A stretch of DNA of 64,000 nucleotides from assembly GCF_027359925.1 (NCBI RefSeq), contig NZ_CP114767.1, positions 2,542,001 through 2,606,000 of the forward strand, in the 5' to 3' direction. Positions 34,156-43,600 of this stretch are shown piece by piece. The position numbers and the translations under genes are program-made. The first letter of the stretch is position 1, and each line of letters opens with the position of its first letter. Source of the stretch: Hymenobacter canadensis (GTDB lineage: Bacteria; Bacteroidota; Bacteroidia; Cytophagales; Hymenobacteraceae). The notes below the pieces were generated by a model that was not told the origin of the DNA, made no database searches, and saw only the letters and a program-made list of their open reading frames with translations.

Positions 34156-34461
34156 TTAGTAGGGGCGGCGGGGGTCCTGTGTCAGTAGCCCCCACAGCTG
34201 TAGGTGGTCGTGGCAGCTGCTTATCAGGTTTTTATAGGCCCGTTCCAGCTTGTGGGCGTGCTGCATGAGGTGATGGTGCACTTCCTGCTCCTGCTCGCTG
34301 GCTAACAGCGCGTATTTATGGGCTGACTTCTGCACGTTCTGGCGCAGCGCAGTGCCGGAGCCAGGGGCCAGCAGCACTCCGGCGAGCATTCCGGCCCCGG
34401 CGCCTACCAGCGCAGCCAGCAGCACAGGGTGCGGCTGATGGGTTCTTTGTGTGTTTTCCAT
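34156..34461 (-). CDS. YtxH-domain-like small membrane protein
   Basis: The 101-residue protein has one Gly/Ala-rich membrane helix (about 15-35, LLAALVGAGAGMLAGVLLAP). The characteristic APGSGTALRQNVQ segment and a long helical His/Glu-rich tail follow. This is the YtxH/gas-vesicle-like stress protein pattern, and the role is unknown. ATG 34461 is used. It diverges from the bestrophin gene, with a TGAT-N4-ATCA site between them. Confidence 0.75.
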   Translation of the reverse strand: MENTQRTHQPHPVLLAALVGAGAGMLAGVLLAPGSGTALRQNVQKSAHKYALLASEQEQEVHHHLMQHAHKLERAYKNLISSCHDHLQLWGLLTQDPRRPY

Positions 34462-34547
34462 GATGACAAGGGAAATACCAACGATCCGGCGCAAAGCCTG
34501 CAAACCGGCAACAACACAAGGTTACGGCGAAGGCTGGGCCGGCCCTG

Positions 34548-34559
34548 TGATGAAAATCA
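34548..34559. promoter_or_regulatory. Crp/FNR-type site TGATGAAAATCA
   Basis: TGAT-N4-ATCA matches the core of FNR-like operators (TTGAT-N4-ATCAA). It lies between the divergent YtxH and bestrophin genes. A one-mismatch version (TGATATCCGTCA) occurs at 40107-40118 in the same gene neighbourhood. Confidence 0.45.
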
Positions 34560-34727
34560 TGCCGGACACCTGACTTTGCGCATACCGTCTGCCGCCGCCG
34601 GACGGGTCCTTTGCATCGTGGCGGGTGCTTCCGGGGCGCCCCCCGGATTCGGCCTTGCCGGTGCCAGCTTCCCCGGCCCACTGCCGGCCGCCTGCCAACT
34701 GTCGGCCATTTATTGCTTCTCCCGCCC

Positions 34728-35645
34728 ATGCTGCTCGACACTCACATTCCGGTTCGCTATATCCTGAAGCATATTCAGGCCGATGTGCTGCGGGTGCTGC
34801 TCATTTCCATCTTCTTTCACCTGCTGAAGTTGGTGCTGGGGGCCTACCTGCCCCTGATTCCGCTGCAGCTGCCCACCATCCTGGGCAGCCTGATTTCGCT
34901 GCTGCTGGCCTTCAAAACCGCCCAGTCGTACGACCGGTGGTGGGAGGCGCGCAAGCTGTGGGGCGGCATCGTCAACGACTCGCGCACGCTCGTGCTGCAG
35001 GCGCGCACCTTTCTGCCCGAGGCATACCGGCAGCCGACACCGGCCGGGCTGCCCGCGCCGCTCACGGCCTTGGCCTACCGCCAGATGGCCTGGTGCTACA
35101 GCCTGGGCCAAGCCCTGCGCGGCCTGGATCCCGCCGCTGGCCTGCGGGCCTACCTCGCCGCGCCGGAGCTGGCTCAGCTCACGCCGGAGGCCCACAAGCC
35201 GCTGGCCCTGCTGGCCCTGCACGCCGCCCAGCTCCGCGACCTGTACCAGGAGGGGGCCCTCAATGCCTACCAGCAGGTGCAGCTCGACTCCACCCTGCTG
35301 CGCCTGACCGATGCCATGGGCCAGGCCGAGCGCATCAAAACCACGGTGTTTCCCGTCAGCTACCGCCTGCTGGTGTACTACTTCATCTACCTGTTTCTGA
35401 TGACCCTGTCGCTGGGGCTTGTGAAGGCCATCGGGCTGTGGGAAATTCCGGTGCTGCTGGTCACGGCGTCCTCGTTTTTTCTGCTGGAACGCACCGCACG
35501 CTACTTGCAGGACCCGTTCAGCAACAAGCCCACCGATACGCCGGTCACGGCCATTGCCCGCACCATCGAAAGCAACCTGCGGCAACTGCTGCATGAGCCC
35601 GCCCTGCCCGTGCCGCCGCCCCCCACGACCTTTTACCTGATGTAA
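34728..35645 (+). CDS. Bestrophin-family (UPF0187) anion channel
   Basis: The 305-residue membrane protein has the bestrophin pattern LLAFKTAQSYDRWWEARKLW followed by GGIVNDSRTL, with hydrophobic segments near residues 18-62 and 215-250. Bacterial members form pentameric channels for chloride or other ions. Starts upstream of ATG 34728 add GC-rich sequence with no family likeness. It converges on gpmA across about 150 bp in which no feature is seen. Confidence 0.9.
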   Translation: MLLDTHIPVRYILKHIQADVLRVLLISIFFHLLKLVLGAYLPLIPLQLPTILGSLISLLLAFKTAQSYDRWWEARKLWGGIVNDSRTLVLQARTFLPEAYRQPTPAGLPAPLTALAYRQMAWCYSLGQALRGLDPAAGLRAYLAAPELAQLTPEAHKPLALLALHAAQLRDLYQEGALNAYQQVQLDSTLLRLTDAMGQAERIKTTVFPVSYRLLVYYFIYLFLMTLSLGLVKAIGLWEIPVLLVTASSFFLLERTARYLQDPFSNKPTDTPVTAIARTIESNLRQLLHEPALPVPPPPTTFYLM

Positions 35646-35797
35646 TAAAGCTTCCCGCGTCCTGCTCATTTTCAGCTGCTTCGATACGCTGCTTCAGGCC
35701 CAATCCGCTGCTCCCGGCACTGCTTGGGCTGGTATTGGTTCGGCTGGCCCACCGGCACGATCTGGCTACGGAGCAAGCCGCACCGCAGGCCTGTACC

Positions 35798-36487
35798 TCA
35801 CTCCAGGTAGTAGTGGCGCAGGCGGTTCAGGTCATCGTCGAGCTCGTATACTAGCGGCACGCCGGTCGGAATGTTGAGGGCGGCCACTTCGGTGTCGGTG
35901 AGGTGGTCGATGTACTGCACCAGGGCCCGCAGGCTGTTGCCGTGGGCGCACACCAGCACCCGCTGGTTGCTGCGGATGGCGCTCATAATCTGCTCGGTCC
36001 AGAAGGGCAGCACGCGGGCCATGGTCTGGCGCAGGTTTTCGGTCAAGGGCAGCTCGCGGGCGGTCAGGTGCTGGTAGCGGGCCTCGTGGCCGGGGAAGCG
36101 CGGGTCGTCGCGGGTGAGGGCGGGGGGCAGCTCGTGCGGGTCGCGCCGCCAGCGCAGCACCTGCTCCGCGCCGTATTTTGCGCTGGTTTCCGCCTTGTTG
36201 AGACCCTGCAGCGCCCCGTAGAACCGCTCGTTCAGCCGCCACGACTTCTGCACCGGAATCCAGAGCAGGTCCATTTCTTCCAGCGCAATATCCAGCGTTT
36301 TGATGGCCCGCTTCAGCACCGACGTAAAGCCGATATCGAACCCGTAGCCGTGCTGGCGCAGCAGCTGGCCCGCGTGGGTTGCTTCCTGCCGGCCCTGCTC
36401 CGAGAGGTCCACGTCGGTCCAGCCGGTGAAGCGGTTTTCCTGATTCCATACACTCTGGCCGTGGCGTAAGAGCACAAGTTTTTGCAT
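35798..36487 (-). CDS. gpmA: 2,3-bisphosphoglycerate-dependent phosphoglycerate mutase
   Basis: The 229-residue enzyme interconverts 3- and 2-phosphoglycerate in glycolysis. The phosphohistidine motif is [12 protein letters not shown] (His9), with [28 protein letters not shown] and the second His in [11 protein letters not shown]. Length and motifs match the dimeric dPGM family. ATG 36487 is chosen; the longer frame runs into GC-rich noncoding sequence. Confidence 0.95.
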   Translation of the reverse strand: MQKLVLLRHGQSVWNQENRFTGWTDVDLSEQGRQEATHAGQLLRQHGYGFDIGFTSVLKRAIKTLDIALEEMDLLWIPVQKSWRLNERFYGALQGLNKAETSAKYGAEQVLRWRRDPHELPPALTRDDPRFPGHEARYQHLTARELPLTENLRQTMARVLPFWTEQIMSAIRSNQRVLVCAHGNSLRALVQYIDHLTDTEVAALNIPTGVPLVYELDDDLNRLRHYYLE

Positions 36488-36619
36488 TCGATGGGGAGGA
36501 AAAGTCTGAGGTATGTGGCATATGCGAGGGCCCGGCCCGGAGCTCCGGCCGCGAAGCCCGACTCGGCCCCGCCGGTCAGCCAGCAGCGCCAAAGCAGCAC
36601 CGAAACCGCGGCCGGCCAG

Positions 36620-36918
36620 GGAGCTGCCTGGACCACCCTCGACGCACACTCCGCCCGCATCACCTGCACGCTGGCCAGACTGCTAGCCTGCTGGTGCGCT
36701 TCAACGAGCGGGATGAAATCGAAGAATGCGGGGTTCTGCGCGCCATGACTGCCACCACGCAACGCCCCTGGGTGTGCCGCTTCCGGCAGTACCAGCCGCG
36801 GCACGGCGTGCTCATTCCTACCGTGGGAGAGGCAGGCTGGATGATAGACGGGCAGCGGCAGCCCTACGCCCGCTTCAGCGTGCAGGAGCTGGACTACGCG
36901 CCGCTACCGCCATTCTGA
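36620..36918 (+). pseudogene. C-terminal remnant of a frameshifted gene (possibly DUF6544 family)
   Basis: One frame encodes [17 protein letters not shown] up to about 36670. The +1-shifted frame continues with SLLVRFNERDEIEE and then RPWVCRFRQYQPRHGVLIP and WMIDGQRQPYARF to the stop at 36918. Joined, they read like the end of a DUF6544-type protein, but the N-terminus is missing and a frameshift separates the halves. The tail overlaps the 3' end of the convergent P-type ATPase gene by 44 bp. Family assignment is from memory of its motifs. Confidence 0.45.
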
Positions 36919-39430
36919 CGGCCGCCGCACCCTGGGAAAGGCCGCCGATTCGGCTTCGCAGCACGGCCTTGTAGATTTCCACCCAGCCCACGCCCACCAG
37001 CGCGGCCAGCGCGCACCAGCCCAGCGCGGCCGCCGACACCGGCACGAAGCCGAACAGCCGCTGCGCCGCTGGCACAAACTGCGTGATGAGCAGCAGCCCC
37101 AGCGTAAGGCCCAGCATCAGCCAGAGCACCCGGTTGGGCACGCGCAGCGTCTGCCACACCGACTGCGTGAAGGAACGGTTGACCAGCGTGAGCAGGATGT
37201 TACTGAGCACCAGCGTAGTGAACACCAGGCTGCGGACGGCCGCTTCAGGCTGCCCCAGCCGCGAGGCCGCGTAGTACACGCCCAGCACCGCCGCCGTGAT
37301 GCCCAGGCCCTGCACCAGGCTGCGGCCCAACTCGGCCCCGGCCAGAAACGTGCTGCTGAGCGGGCGCGGAGGCTGCTGCATCTGGCCGGCCTCGGCGGGC
37401 TCGTTTTCGAAGGCAATGGAGCAGGTCGGGCCCATCACCAACTCCAGGAAAATGATGTGGACGGGCGTGAGCAGGTTTTCCCATTTCCAGCCCGCCAGCA
37501 GCGGCACGGCCACCGTGAGCACAATGGGAATGTGGATGGAAACGATGTAGAACACCGCCTTTTTGAAGTTCTGGTAGATGCGGCGGCCCTGGGCCACGGC
37601 TGTCACCATGCCGGCCAGGTCGTCGTTTACGAGCACCAGCGAAGCCGCCTGCCGGGCCACCTCGGTGCCGCGCCGGCCCATGGCCACGCCGATGTGGGCC
37701 GCCTTCAGGGCCGGGCCGTCGTTGACGCCGTCGCCGGTCATGGCCACCACTTCGCCGTCGCGCTTCAGGGCTTCCACCACCTTCAGCTTGGCCTCCGGAA
37801 ACATGCGGGCGAAAACGGCCGTGGCGGCGGCCTGGGTTTGCAGGGCGGCCTCGTCCAGCGCCATCACCTGCTGGCCGGTGAGCAAGGTATCGGCCCCGGG
37901 CAGCTGAATCTGGCGGGCAATGGCCTGGGCCGTTTCGGGAAAGTCGCCGGTAATCATCTTCACCCGGATACCGGCCTCGGTGAAGGCGCGCACCACCTCG
38001 GCGGCGTTGGCCTTGGGCGGATTTTCCAGCGCAATCAACCCCAAAAAGGTCCACTGGAAGTCGTCCTGCGCTGCCGGAAAGCCGCCCGCCACCGGCGCGC
38101 CCTGCGCCACGCCCAGCACCCGGCAGCCCTGCGCCGACAGCTCGTGGGTGGTCTGGCGCACCCGCTCGGCGGCGGCCGGTTCCAGGTGGCACACGGCCAG
38201 AATGTGCTCCACCGCACCCTTGCCGGCCACCAGGGGCGCGCCCTGCACCTGGCGCACGTGGGTCATCATGGGCGGGGTGCCGGCCAGCGGATACTCGTGC
38301 AGCATGGGGGCAGGCGCGGCGGCCCCGGCCGGATCGGCGGCGGCAAAGGCCTCCACAATGGCCTTTTCCATGGGGTCGAAGGGTTCGGTTTCGCTGGCGT
38401 AGCGGGCGCAGGCCAGCACGGCGGCGGCCGTGGCGGCGAGCGGGCCGGGCAGCGCTACCAGGGTCTGGGTGGCTTCGTCGTAGAGCTGCTGTACGCGCAT
38501 ACCGTCCTGGGTGAGGGTGCCGGTTTTGTCGGTGCAGATGACGGTGGCCGAGCCCAGGCTTTCCACGGTCTGGGGCTGTTTGGTGAGCACGCCCAGCCGG
38601 CTCAGGCGGGCCGCGCCCAGGGCCATGAAGCTGCTGAAAGCCACCGGAATTTCCTCGGGCAGAATGGACATGGCCAGCGTGAGCCCGAACAGCAGCGCCG
38701 TCACCCAGTCGCCGGACTTGGCGTAGTTCACGCCCCAGACCAGGGCAAACGCGGCGGCCCCCACCCAGGCCATGCGCAGCACAAACTGCCGCACCTGCAC
38801 CTGCAGCGGGGTTTTCTCGGTAACGATTCCCTCCATGCTACTCCCGATGAGGCCCAGCCGGGTTTGTGCGCCCACGGCCGTGAGCGTGAGCCAGGCGCTG
38901 CCCGCCACGGCGCTGGTGCCGCCGGCCACGGCGTCGCCCACGGCCTTGGCCACCGGCACGGCCTCGCCGGTCAGGATGGCCTCATCCACCGAAAAGTCGT
39001 TCAACTCGGTCACGGTGCCGTCGGCGGGCAGGCGGCTGCCTTCGGCCACCAGCACGGCGTCGCCCACCACCAGTTCGGCCACGGGCACGGTGGCTAGCGC
39101 CCCGTTGCGGCGCACCTGGGCGCGGGGCTGGGTCAACTCGCGCAGGGCGCCCAGCGCCTGGTTGCTGCGAATGGCCTGGTACACCGAAATGCCCGCCACG
39201 GCCAGCAGCGCCACCAACAGCGTAATGGCTTCCTCGGCCCGGCCCAGGACAAAATACACCGTGCAGGCCGCCAGCAGCAGCAGAAACATGGGTTCCAGCA
39301 CCACTTCCTTCAGCGTGGCCAGCCAGCCCGAACCAGGGACGGCGGCGAGCTGGTTGGCACCGTGCGCGGCGCGGGAAGCTGCTACGGCATCATCGGTCAG
39401 GCCGGGATTGAGAGAAGCACTGGTTGGCAT
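36875..39430 (-). CDS. P-type cation-transporting ATPase
   Basis: The 851-residue protein is a P2-type ATPase. An N-terminal cation-ATPase domain (LTDDAVAASRAAHGANQL) is followed by membrane helices, the TGEAVPV actuator loop (154-160), the PEEIP ion-site helix (258-262), phosphorylated Asp301 in DKTGTLT and the MTGDGVNDGPALKAAHIG hinge. PEEIP and overall length suit the P2A/P2B calcium or manganese type, but the ion is not certain. It is 44 bp downstream of the small gene at 39475 and probably cotranscribed. Confidence 0.92.
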   Translation of the reverse strand: MPTSASLNPGLTDDAVAASRAAHGANQLAAVPGSGWLATLKEVVLEPMFLLLLAACTVYFVLGRAEEAITLLVALLAVAGISVYQAIRSNQALGALRELTQPRAQVRRNGALATVPVAELVVGDAVLVAEGSRLPADGTVTELNDFSVDEAILTGEAVPVAKAVGDAVAGGTSAVAGSAWLTLTAVGAQTRLGLIGSSMEGIVTEKTPLQVQVRQFVLRMAWVGAAAFALVWGVNYAKSGDWVTALLFGLTLAMSILPEEIPVAFSSFMALGAARLSRLGVLTKQPQTVESLGSATVICTDKTGTLTQDGMRVQQLYDEATQTLVALPGPLAATAAAVLACARYASETEPFDPMEKAIVEAFAAADPAGAAAPAPMLHEYPLAGTPPMMTHVRQVQGAPLVAGKGAVEHILAVCHLEPAAAERVRQTTHELSAQGCRVLGVAQGAPVAGGFPAAQDDFQWTFLGLIALENPPKANAAEVVRAFTEAGIRVKMITGDFPETAQAIARQIQLPGADTLLTGQQVMALDEAALQTQAAATAVFARMFPEAKLKVVEALKRDGEVVAMTGDGVNDGPALKAAHIGVAMGRRGTEVARQAASLVLVNDDLAGMVTAVAQGRRIYQNFKKAVFYIVSIHIPIVLTVAVPLLAGWKWENLLTPVHIIFLELVMGPTCSIAFENEPAEAGQMQQPPRPLSSTFLAGAELGRSLVQGLGITAAVLGVYYAASRLGQPEAAVRSLVFTTLVLSNILLTLVNRSFTQSVWQTLRVPNRVLWLMLGLTLGLLLITQFVPAAQRLFGFVPVSAAALGWCALAALVGVGWVEIYKAVLRSRIGGLSQGAAAVRMAVAARSPAPAR

Positions 39431-39474
39431 GAGGGCGGAGAATAAGGACGACGGGAAAGGCGGCGGCCGGGTCG

Positions 39475-39786
39475 CTACCCGGTCGTTTTTGCTTGCAGGG
39501 CCGCCAGAATCGTGTCGGTGGCGGCGTCGCTGTACATGCCGTAGCCGTTCACCAGTGTGCCTTTGAGGTTGAAGCGGGCGGAGGAAATAGCGTAGAGCAC
39601 GGCCTCGTCGGCCGGGTCGGTGGGGCCTTCGAAGCGGTAGTGCGCATCAACCACAAACTCATCGGGCGCGAGCTGAATGGCGGAGCGCTGTCCGGCCAGG
39701 TACTGCCCGTGCGGGTTAAAATCCTCGGTGTAGCCGGCTTTTTTGAGCTGCTCCAAGGTTTCAGAAAGGGTCGTTAGCGTATGCAT
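39475..39786 (-). CDS. Conserved Bacteroidetes small protein
   Basis: The 103-residue soluble protein has the pattern LSETLEQLKKAGYTEDFN, then FVVDAHYRFEG and AVLYAISSARFNLKGTLVNGYG. Homologues are common in Bacteroidetes and are sometimes labelled phosphoribosylpyrophosphate synthetase, though it is far too short for that enzyme. Function is unknown. It precedes the P-type ATPase gene by 44 bp. Confidence 0.75.
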   Translation of the reverse strand: MHTLTTLSETLEQLKKAGYTEDFNPHGQYLAGQRSAIQLAPDEFVVDAHYRFEGPTDPADEAVLYAISSARFNLKGTLVNGYGMYSDAATDTILAALQAKTTG

Positions 39787-39798
39787 CAGGCGAGAATT

Positions 39799-39900
39799 TT
39801 AGGTGAACAAACCGAAGCGGTGAATGCCGGCGGCCGTGATATCGGCGTCGACAATGGGTTCGGCGGGAGGCGCCGGGGTCAGCAGATGGGCGTGTGGCAT
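39799..39900 (-). CDS. Very short ORF (33 aa) upstream of the conserved small protein
   Basis: ATG 39900 to TAA 39799 encodes a Pro/Ala-rich N-terminus followed by PIVDADITAAGIHRFGLFT. It ends 12 bp before the next gene start. It could be a small gene in the operon or the end of a decayed gene; no family is recognised. Confidence 0.3.
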   Translation of the reverse strand: MPHAHLLTPAPPAEPIVDADITAAGIHRFGLFT

Positions 39901-39949
39901 AATCAGGGAGCTTTCGGATGAATGATGCGGCGGGAGAAGTCATCCGCCG

Positions 39950-40021
39950 TCAGGCGCAGCGGCGGCAGGCGGCCACGCAGGCATTGAGGGCGGCCAGCGG
40001 GCTTCGGGTATGCTCGTTCAT
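39950..40021 (-). pseudogene. Truncated start of a Cys-rich four-helix copper-binding-like protein
   Basis: ATG 40021 opens a 23-codon frame whose product has LAALNACVAACRRCA, then stops at 39950. The pattern resembles the first helix of DUF326-type four-helix-bundle copper-binding proteins (repeated C-x2-C-x3-C). The rest of such a protein is not found downstream, so this looks like a remnant. Confidence 0.35.
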
Positions 40022-40347
40022 GGCTTCAGGAGCCGGTTAGCGGCAGTCTCCAACAAAGCTCCCGGTTCGCGGGCGCCTCCCCCATGACGAGAATCCCCGC
40101 AACGCATGATATCCGTCAGGTCGCCGACTACGGGGCGTGTCGGAACGAAGCCGGCGAACAGCAGGGCCCAGCATTGGGCCTGCCCGGCAACTGCGGCGTC
40201 GGGCCGCGCCGCGCCTCTCATCGGCCGCCTCTACTCCGTGGAGCTGAAGGTGATGCTGCCGGCGCTGGGCAACAGCTAACCACACATGCTGCCTCCGGGG
40301 TTGTGCAGCCGCCACACACCTGGCCAGCGTCTTCAGTAGGCACAAAA
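40022..40347. promoter_or_regulatory. Gap with a TGAT-N4-GTCA site and possible gene debris
   Basis: TGATATCCGTCA at 40107-40118 is one base from the Crp/FNR-type site at 34548, and stands upstream of the minus-strand remnant at 40021. On the plus strand, around 40220-40278, a frame ends GRLYSVELKVMLPALGNS and may be the tail of a lost gene. Nothing else is supported here. Confidence 0.3.
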
Positions 40348-40374
40348 AAAGGCCGCACAATACGTGCGGCCTTT
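40348..40374 (-). terminator. Terminator of the OmpA-family lipoprotein gene
   Basis: Perfect 11-bp stem AAAGGCCGCAC with complement; the plus-strand A7 run gives the minus-strand U-tract. It lies 23 bp past the stop at 40397. Confidence 0.8.
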
Positions 40375-40396
40375 CTCTTTGACTAAACCTGACTGC

Positions 40397-41143
40397 TTAC
40401 AGCTTGCCAGCCTCAGCGGCTTTCTTCATTTTTTCGTTGGCATAGATGGCAATTTCTACGCGACGGTTAGCCTGCTTGCCGGCTTCCGTGGTGTTGTCGG
40501 CAAGCGGGTCCGAGGAGCCGAGGCCTTTGGTGGTTACGCGGGCCGCATCAACGCCCTGCGAAACCGTGTAGTTGGCTACGGCCTGCGCCCGGCGCTCCGA
40601 CAGCGGCTGGTTGATGGCATCCGAGCCCGAGGCATCGGTGTGGCCTTCTACCAGTACGTTGGTGTCGGGGTATTTCTGCAGGATGGCGGCCATCTTCTGG
40701 ATTTCGGTCATTGAGGCAGCGCGCAGGTCGCTCTTGTTGGTGTCGAAGAGAATGCCCGAGTCGAAGGTGATTTTGATGCCTTCGCCCACGCGCTCTACTT
40801 TGGCGTTCTGCATGTCGCGCTGCAGGTCTTCAGCCTGCTTGTCCATTTTGCGGCCGATCAGAGCACCACCGGTGCCACCTACTGCGGCGCCAATGATGGC
40901 ACCGGCAGCCGTACCGTTTTTACCGCCAATCACGCGGCCGAGCACGCCACCTACTACGGCACCACCACCGGCACCCAGCAGGCCACCTTTAGCGGTTTTG
41001 CTCATGCCTGTTTTGCGAACCCCGGTACCGTTGGTATCAGGTGCGTCCGGAATGTTGGGGTTGCGGGTTTGGGAGGCAGCGCACGAGCCCAGCAGCAGAG
41101 TCAGGGCCATGAAGAACGAGAGCAGCGAATTAGGAGCTTTCAT
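40397..41143 (-). CDS. OmpA-family lipoprotein with glycine-zipper region (paralog 2)
   Basis: The 248-residue protein has a lipoprotein signal with lipobox LLGSC (Cys21). A glycine-zipper region (about 52-95) and an OmpA peptidoglycan-binding domain follow (about 115-235, VEGHTDASGSD and NRRVEIAIYANEKMKKA). From the zipper onward it is very similar to the protein at 32778-33491, so the two are recent paralogs. This copy is lipid-anchored, whereas the other has an ordinary signal peptide. A palindrome at 41223 lies over its probable promoter. Confidence 0.92.
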   Translation of the reverse strand: MKAPNSLLSFFMALTLLLGSCAASQTRNPNIPDAPDTNGTGVRKTGMSKTAKGGLLGAGGGAVVGGVLGRVIGGKNGTAAGAIIGAAVGGTGGALIGRKMDKQAEDLQRDMQNAKVERVGEGIKITFDSGILFDTNKSDLRAASMTEIQKMAAILQKYPDTNVLVEGHTDASGSDAINQPLSERRAQAVANYTVSQGVDAARVTTKGLGSSDPLADNTTEAGKQANRRVEIAIYANEKMKKAAEAGKL

Positions 41144-41222
41144 TGAAATGAACGTAGGGAGTGAGAAAAATCAGGTGAGGTTGGTCGTGCTTTACTGGAA
41201 TTGCCGGCAAAATGTTTGCTAA

Positions 41223-41242
41223 ATATAGATTCTCATCTATAT
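41223..41242. promoter_or_regulatory. Palindromic operator candidate ATATAGAT-tctc-ATCTATAT
   Basis: A perfect 8-bp inverted repeat lies 80 bp upstream of the OmpA-family lipoprotein start. On the minus strand it overlaps TATATTTA, a plausible -7 element for that gene. Confidence 0.45.
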
Positions 41243-41276
41243 CGTACAGTGCTTCAGGCTGAAAAAGCTATCCGGC

Positions 41277-41320
41277 AAAATGCCCGACCGGCGCAGCTAC
41301 TCTGCACCGGCCGGGCATTT
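41277..41320 (-). terminator. Terminator of accD
   Basis: Stem of about 18 bp with one unpaired base (AAAATGCCCG-A-CCGG and complement), 20 bp past the accD stop codon. Confidence 0.75.
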
Positions 41321-41339
41321 CCAACAAGTGTGCCGAAAG

Positions 41340-42233
41340 TTAGCGGGCGCGCTGGCCCAGCCGGGTACTGACCGGTTCGGCGGCTTCCGTGGGGCGCAGC
41401 ATACCCAGCAGATCAGACAGTTGCTGCTTCAGCTGCTTGCGGTCAACAATAAAGTCGAGGAAGCCGTGCTCCAGCACAAATTCGGCGCTCTGGAAGCCTT
41501 TCGGCAGATCCTTGCCGATGGTTTCCTTGATAACGCGCGGCCCAGCAAACCCGATGAGAGCGCCCGGCTCGGCAATATTAAAGTCGCCGAGCATAGCGAA
41601 CGAGGCCGTCACGCCGCCGGTAGTTGGGTCGGTGAGCAGCGAGATGTAGGGCACGCCGGCTTCGGAAAGCAGCGCCAGCTTGGCCGAGGTTTTGGCCATC
41701 TGCATCAGCGAGAAGCCGGCCTCCATCATGCGGGCCCCGCCGGAGCGCGAAATCATCAGGAACGGCAGGCGCTGCTGGCGGGCATAGTCGATGGCGCGGG
41801 CAATCTTCTCGCCTACCACCGAGCCCATGGAGCCGCCGATGAAGCGGAAGTCCATGGCGGCCACTACCAGGCCCTGGCCGTTGGAGAGGCCGTGCGCCGT
41901 CCGGACGGCGTCGCGCAGGCCGGTCACCTTTTCGGTGGCTACGAGGCGCTGCGGATAGGCTTTGGTATCCACGAAGTGCAGCGGGTCACCGGAATGCATG
42001 TCGGCATCCAGCTCCGTAAACTGCCCGTCGTCGAAGAGGAAATCGAAGTACTCGGCCGCATCAATCCGGTCGTGGTGGTTGCAGTTGCCGCAGGTGGAGA
42101 GCAGGCGCTTGTGCTCGGCCATCGTGGCCACGGTCTTGCACTCGGGGCACTTATACCACAGCCCGTCCGGCGTCTCCTTTTTCTGCTCCGTCGGCGTGAC
42201 GATGCCTTTTTCTACGCGCTTAAACCAAGACAT
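41340..42233 (-). CDS. accD: Acetyl-CoA carboxylase carboxyltransferase subunit beta
   Basis: The 297-residue subunit forms malonyl-CoA for fatty acid synthesis together with AccA. The N-terminal zinc ribbon has Cys29, 32, 48 and 51 (CPEC and CGNC). The crotonase-like core has [20 protein letters not shown] and [12 protein letters not shown]. The MSWFKR start is typical. It lies downstream of the aldolase gene on the same strand, with a 144-bp AT-rich gap containing an inverted repeat. Confidence 0.96.
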   Translation of the reverse strand: MSWFKRVEKGIVTPTEQKKETPDGLWYKCPECKTVATMAEHKRLLSTCGNCNHHDRIDAAEYFDFLFDDGQFTELDADMHSGDPLHFVDTKAYPQRLVATEKVTGLRDAVRTAHGLSNGQGLVVAAMDFRFIGGSMGSVVGEKIARAIDYARQQRLPFLMISRSGGARMMEAGFSLMQMAKTSAKLALLSEAGVPYISLLTDPTTGGVTASFAMLGDFNIAEPGALIGFAGPRVIKETIGKDLPKGFQSAEFVLEHGFLDFIVDRKQLKQQLSDLLGMLRPTEAAEPVSTRLGQRAR

Positions 42234-42245
42234 TTTACTTAATTA

Positions 42246-42367
42246 AAAATTGAGAATTAAGAATTAAGAATTGGGAATTAAGTCAATCAAAAAACCAACG
42301 CAAACTGTCTTCCAACTACTGAAAAGCACATTACGAACGAAATTTTTAATTCTTAATTCTCAATTTT
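42246..42367. repeat. AT-rich 20-bp inverted repeat between aldolase and accD
   Basis: AAAATTGAGAATTAAGAATT (42246-42265) is the exact complement of 42348-42367. Similar TTAATTC/CAATTC words occur just before dnaE (14106-14130). The strings are strikingly AT-rich in a GC-rich genome. Confidence 0.8.
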
Positions 42368-42377
42368 CAATTCAAAT

Positions 42378-43430
<1,053 letters not shown>

Positions 43431-43506
43431 GGCAGAAGGGGAAAGAAAGGGCCGCTGAAATCAGCCGTCAAATATAGGTTGAAAATCGGTTGATTGCGGG
43501 GCGGCA

Positions 43507-43538
43507 TTGCAACATGCAGCAGCCCCTGAGTACCTTGC
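43507..43538 (+). promoter_or_regulatory. Promoter of the coiled-coil OmpA lipoprotein
   Basis: TTG (43507-43509) and TACCTTGC (43531-43538) are 21 bp apart and match Bacteroidetes promoter boxes. Transcription from here would start about 43545, downstream of the ATG at 43514, which argues for a GTG start at 43592 or 43601. Confidence 0.5.
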
Positions 43539-43600
43539 CGCGGGATGGAGCGGGCCGCGGGGCCGGCCGCCCGAATCTGGCTTTTCAACCTGTGTATTTC

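Noticed and set aside
33522..34195. Overlapping ORFs of 80-135 codons on both strands.
   Set aside because: No signal peptide, motif or consistent codon pattern; Cys, Arg and Pro contents are those of noncoding GC-rich frames.
43490..43600. Upstream TTG (43490) or ATG (43514) start for the coiled-coil OmpA lipoprotein.
   Set aside because: They would put about 30 hydrophilic residues before the lipoprotein signal, and the likely promoter lies at 43507-43538.
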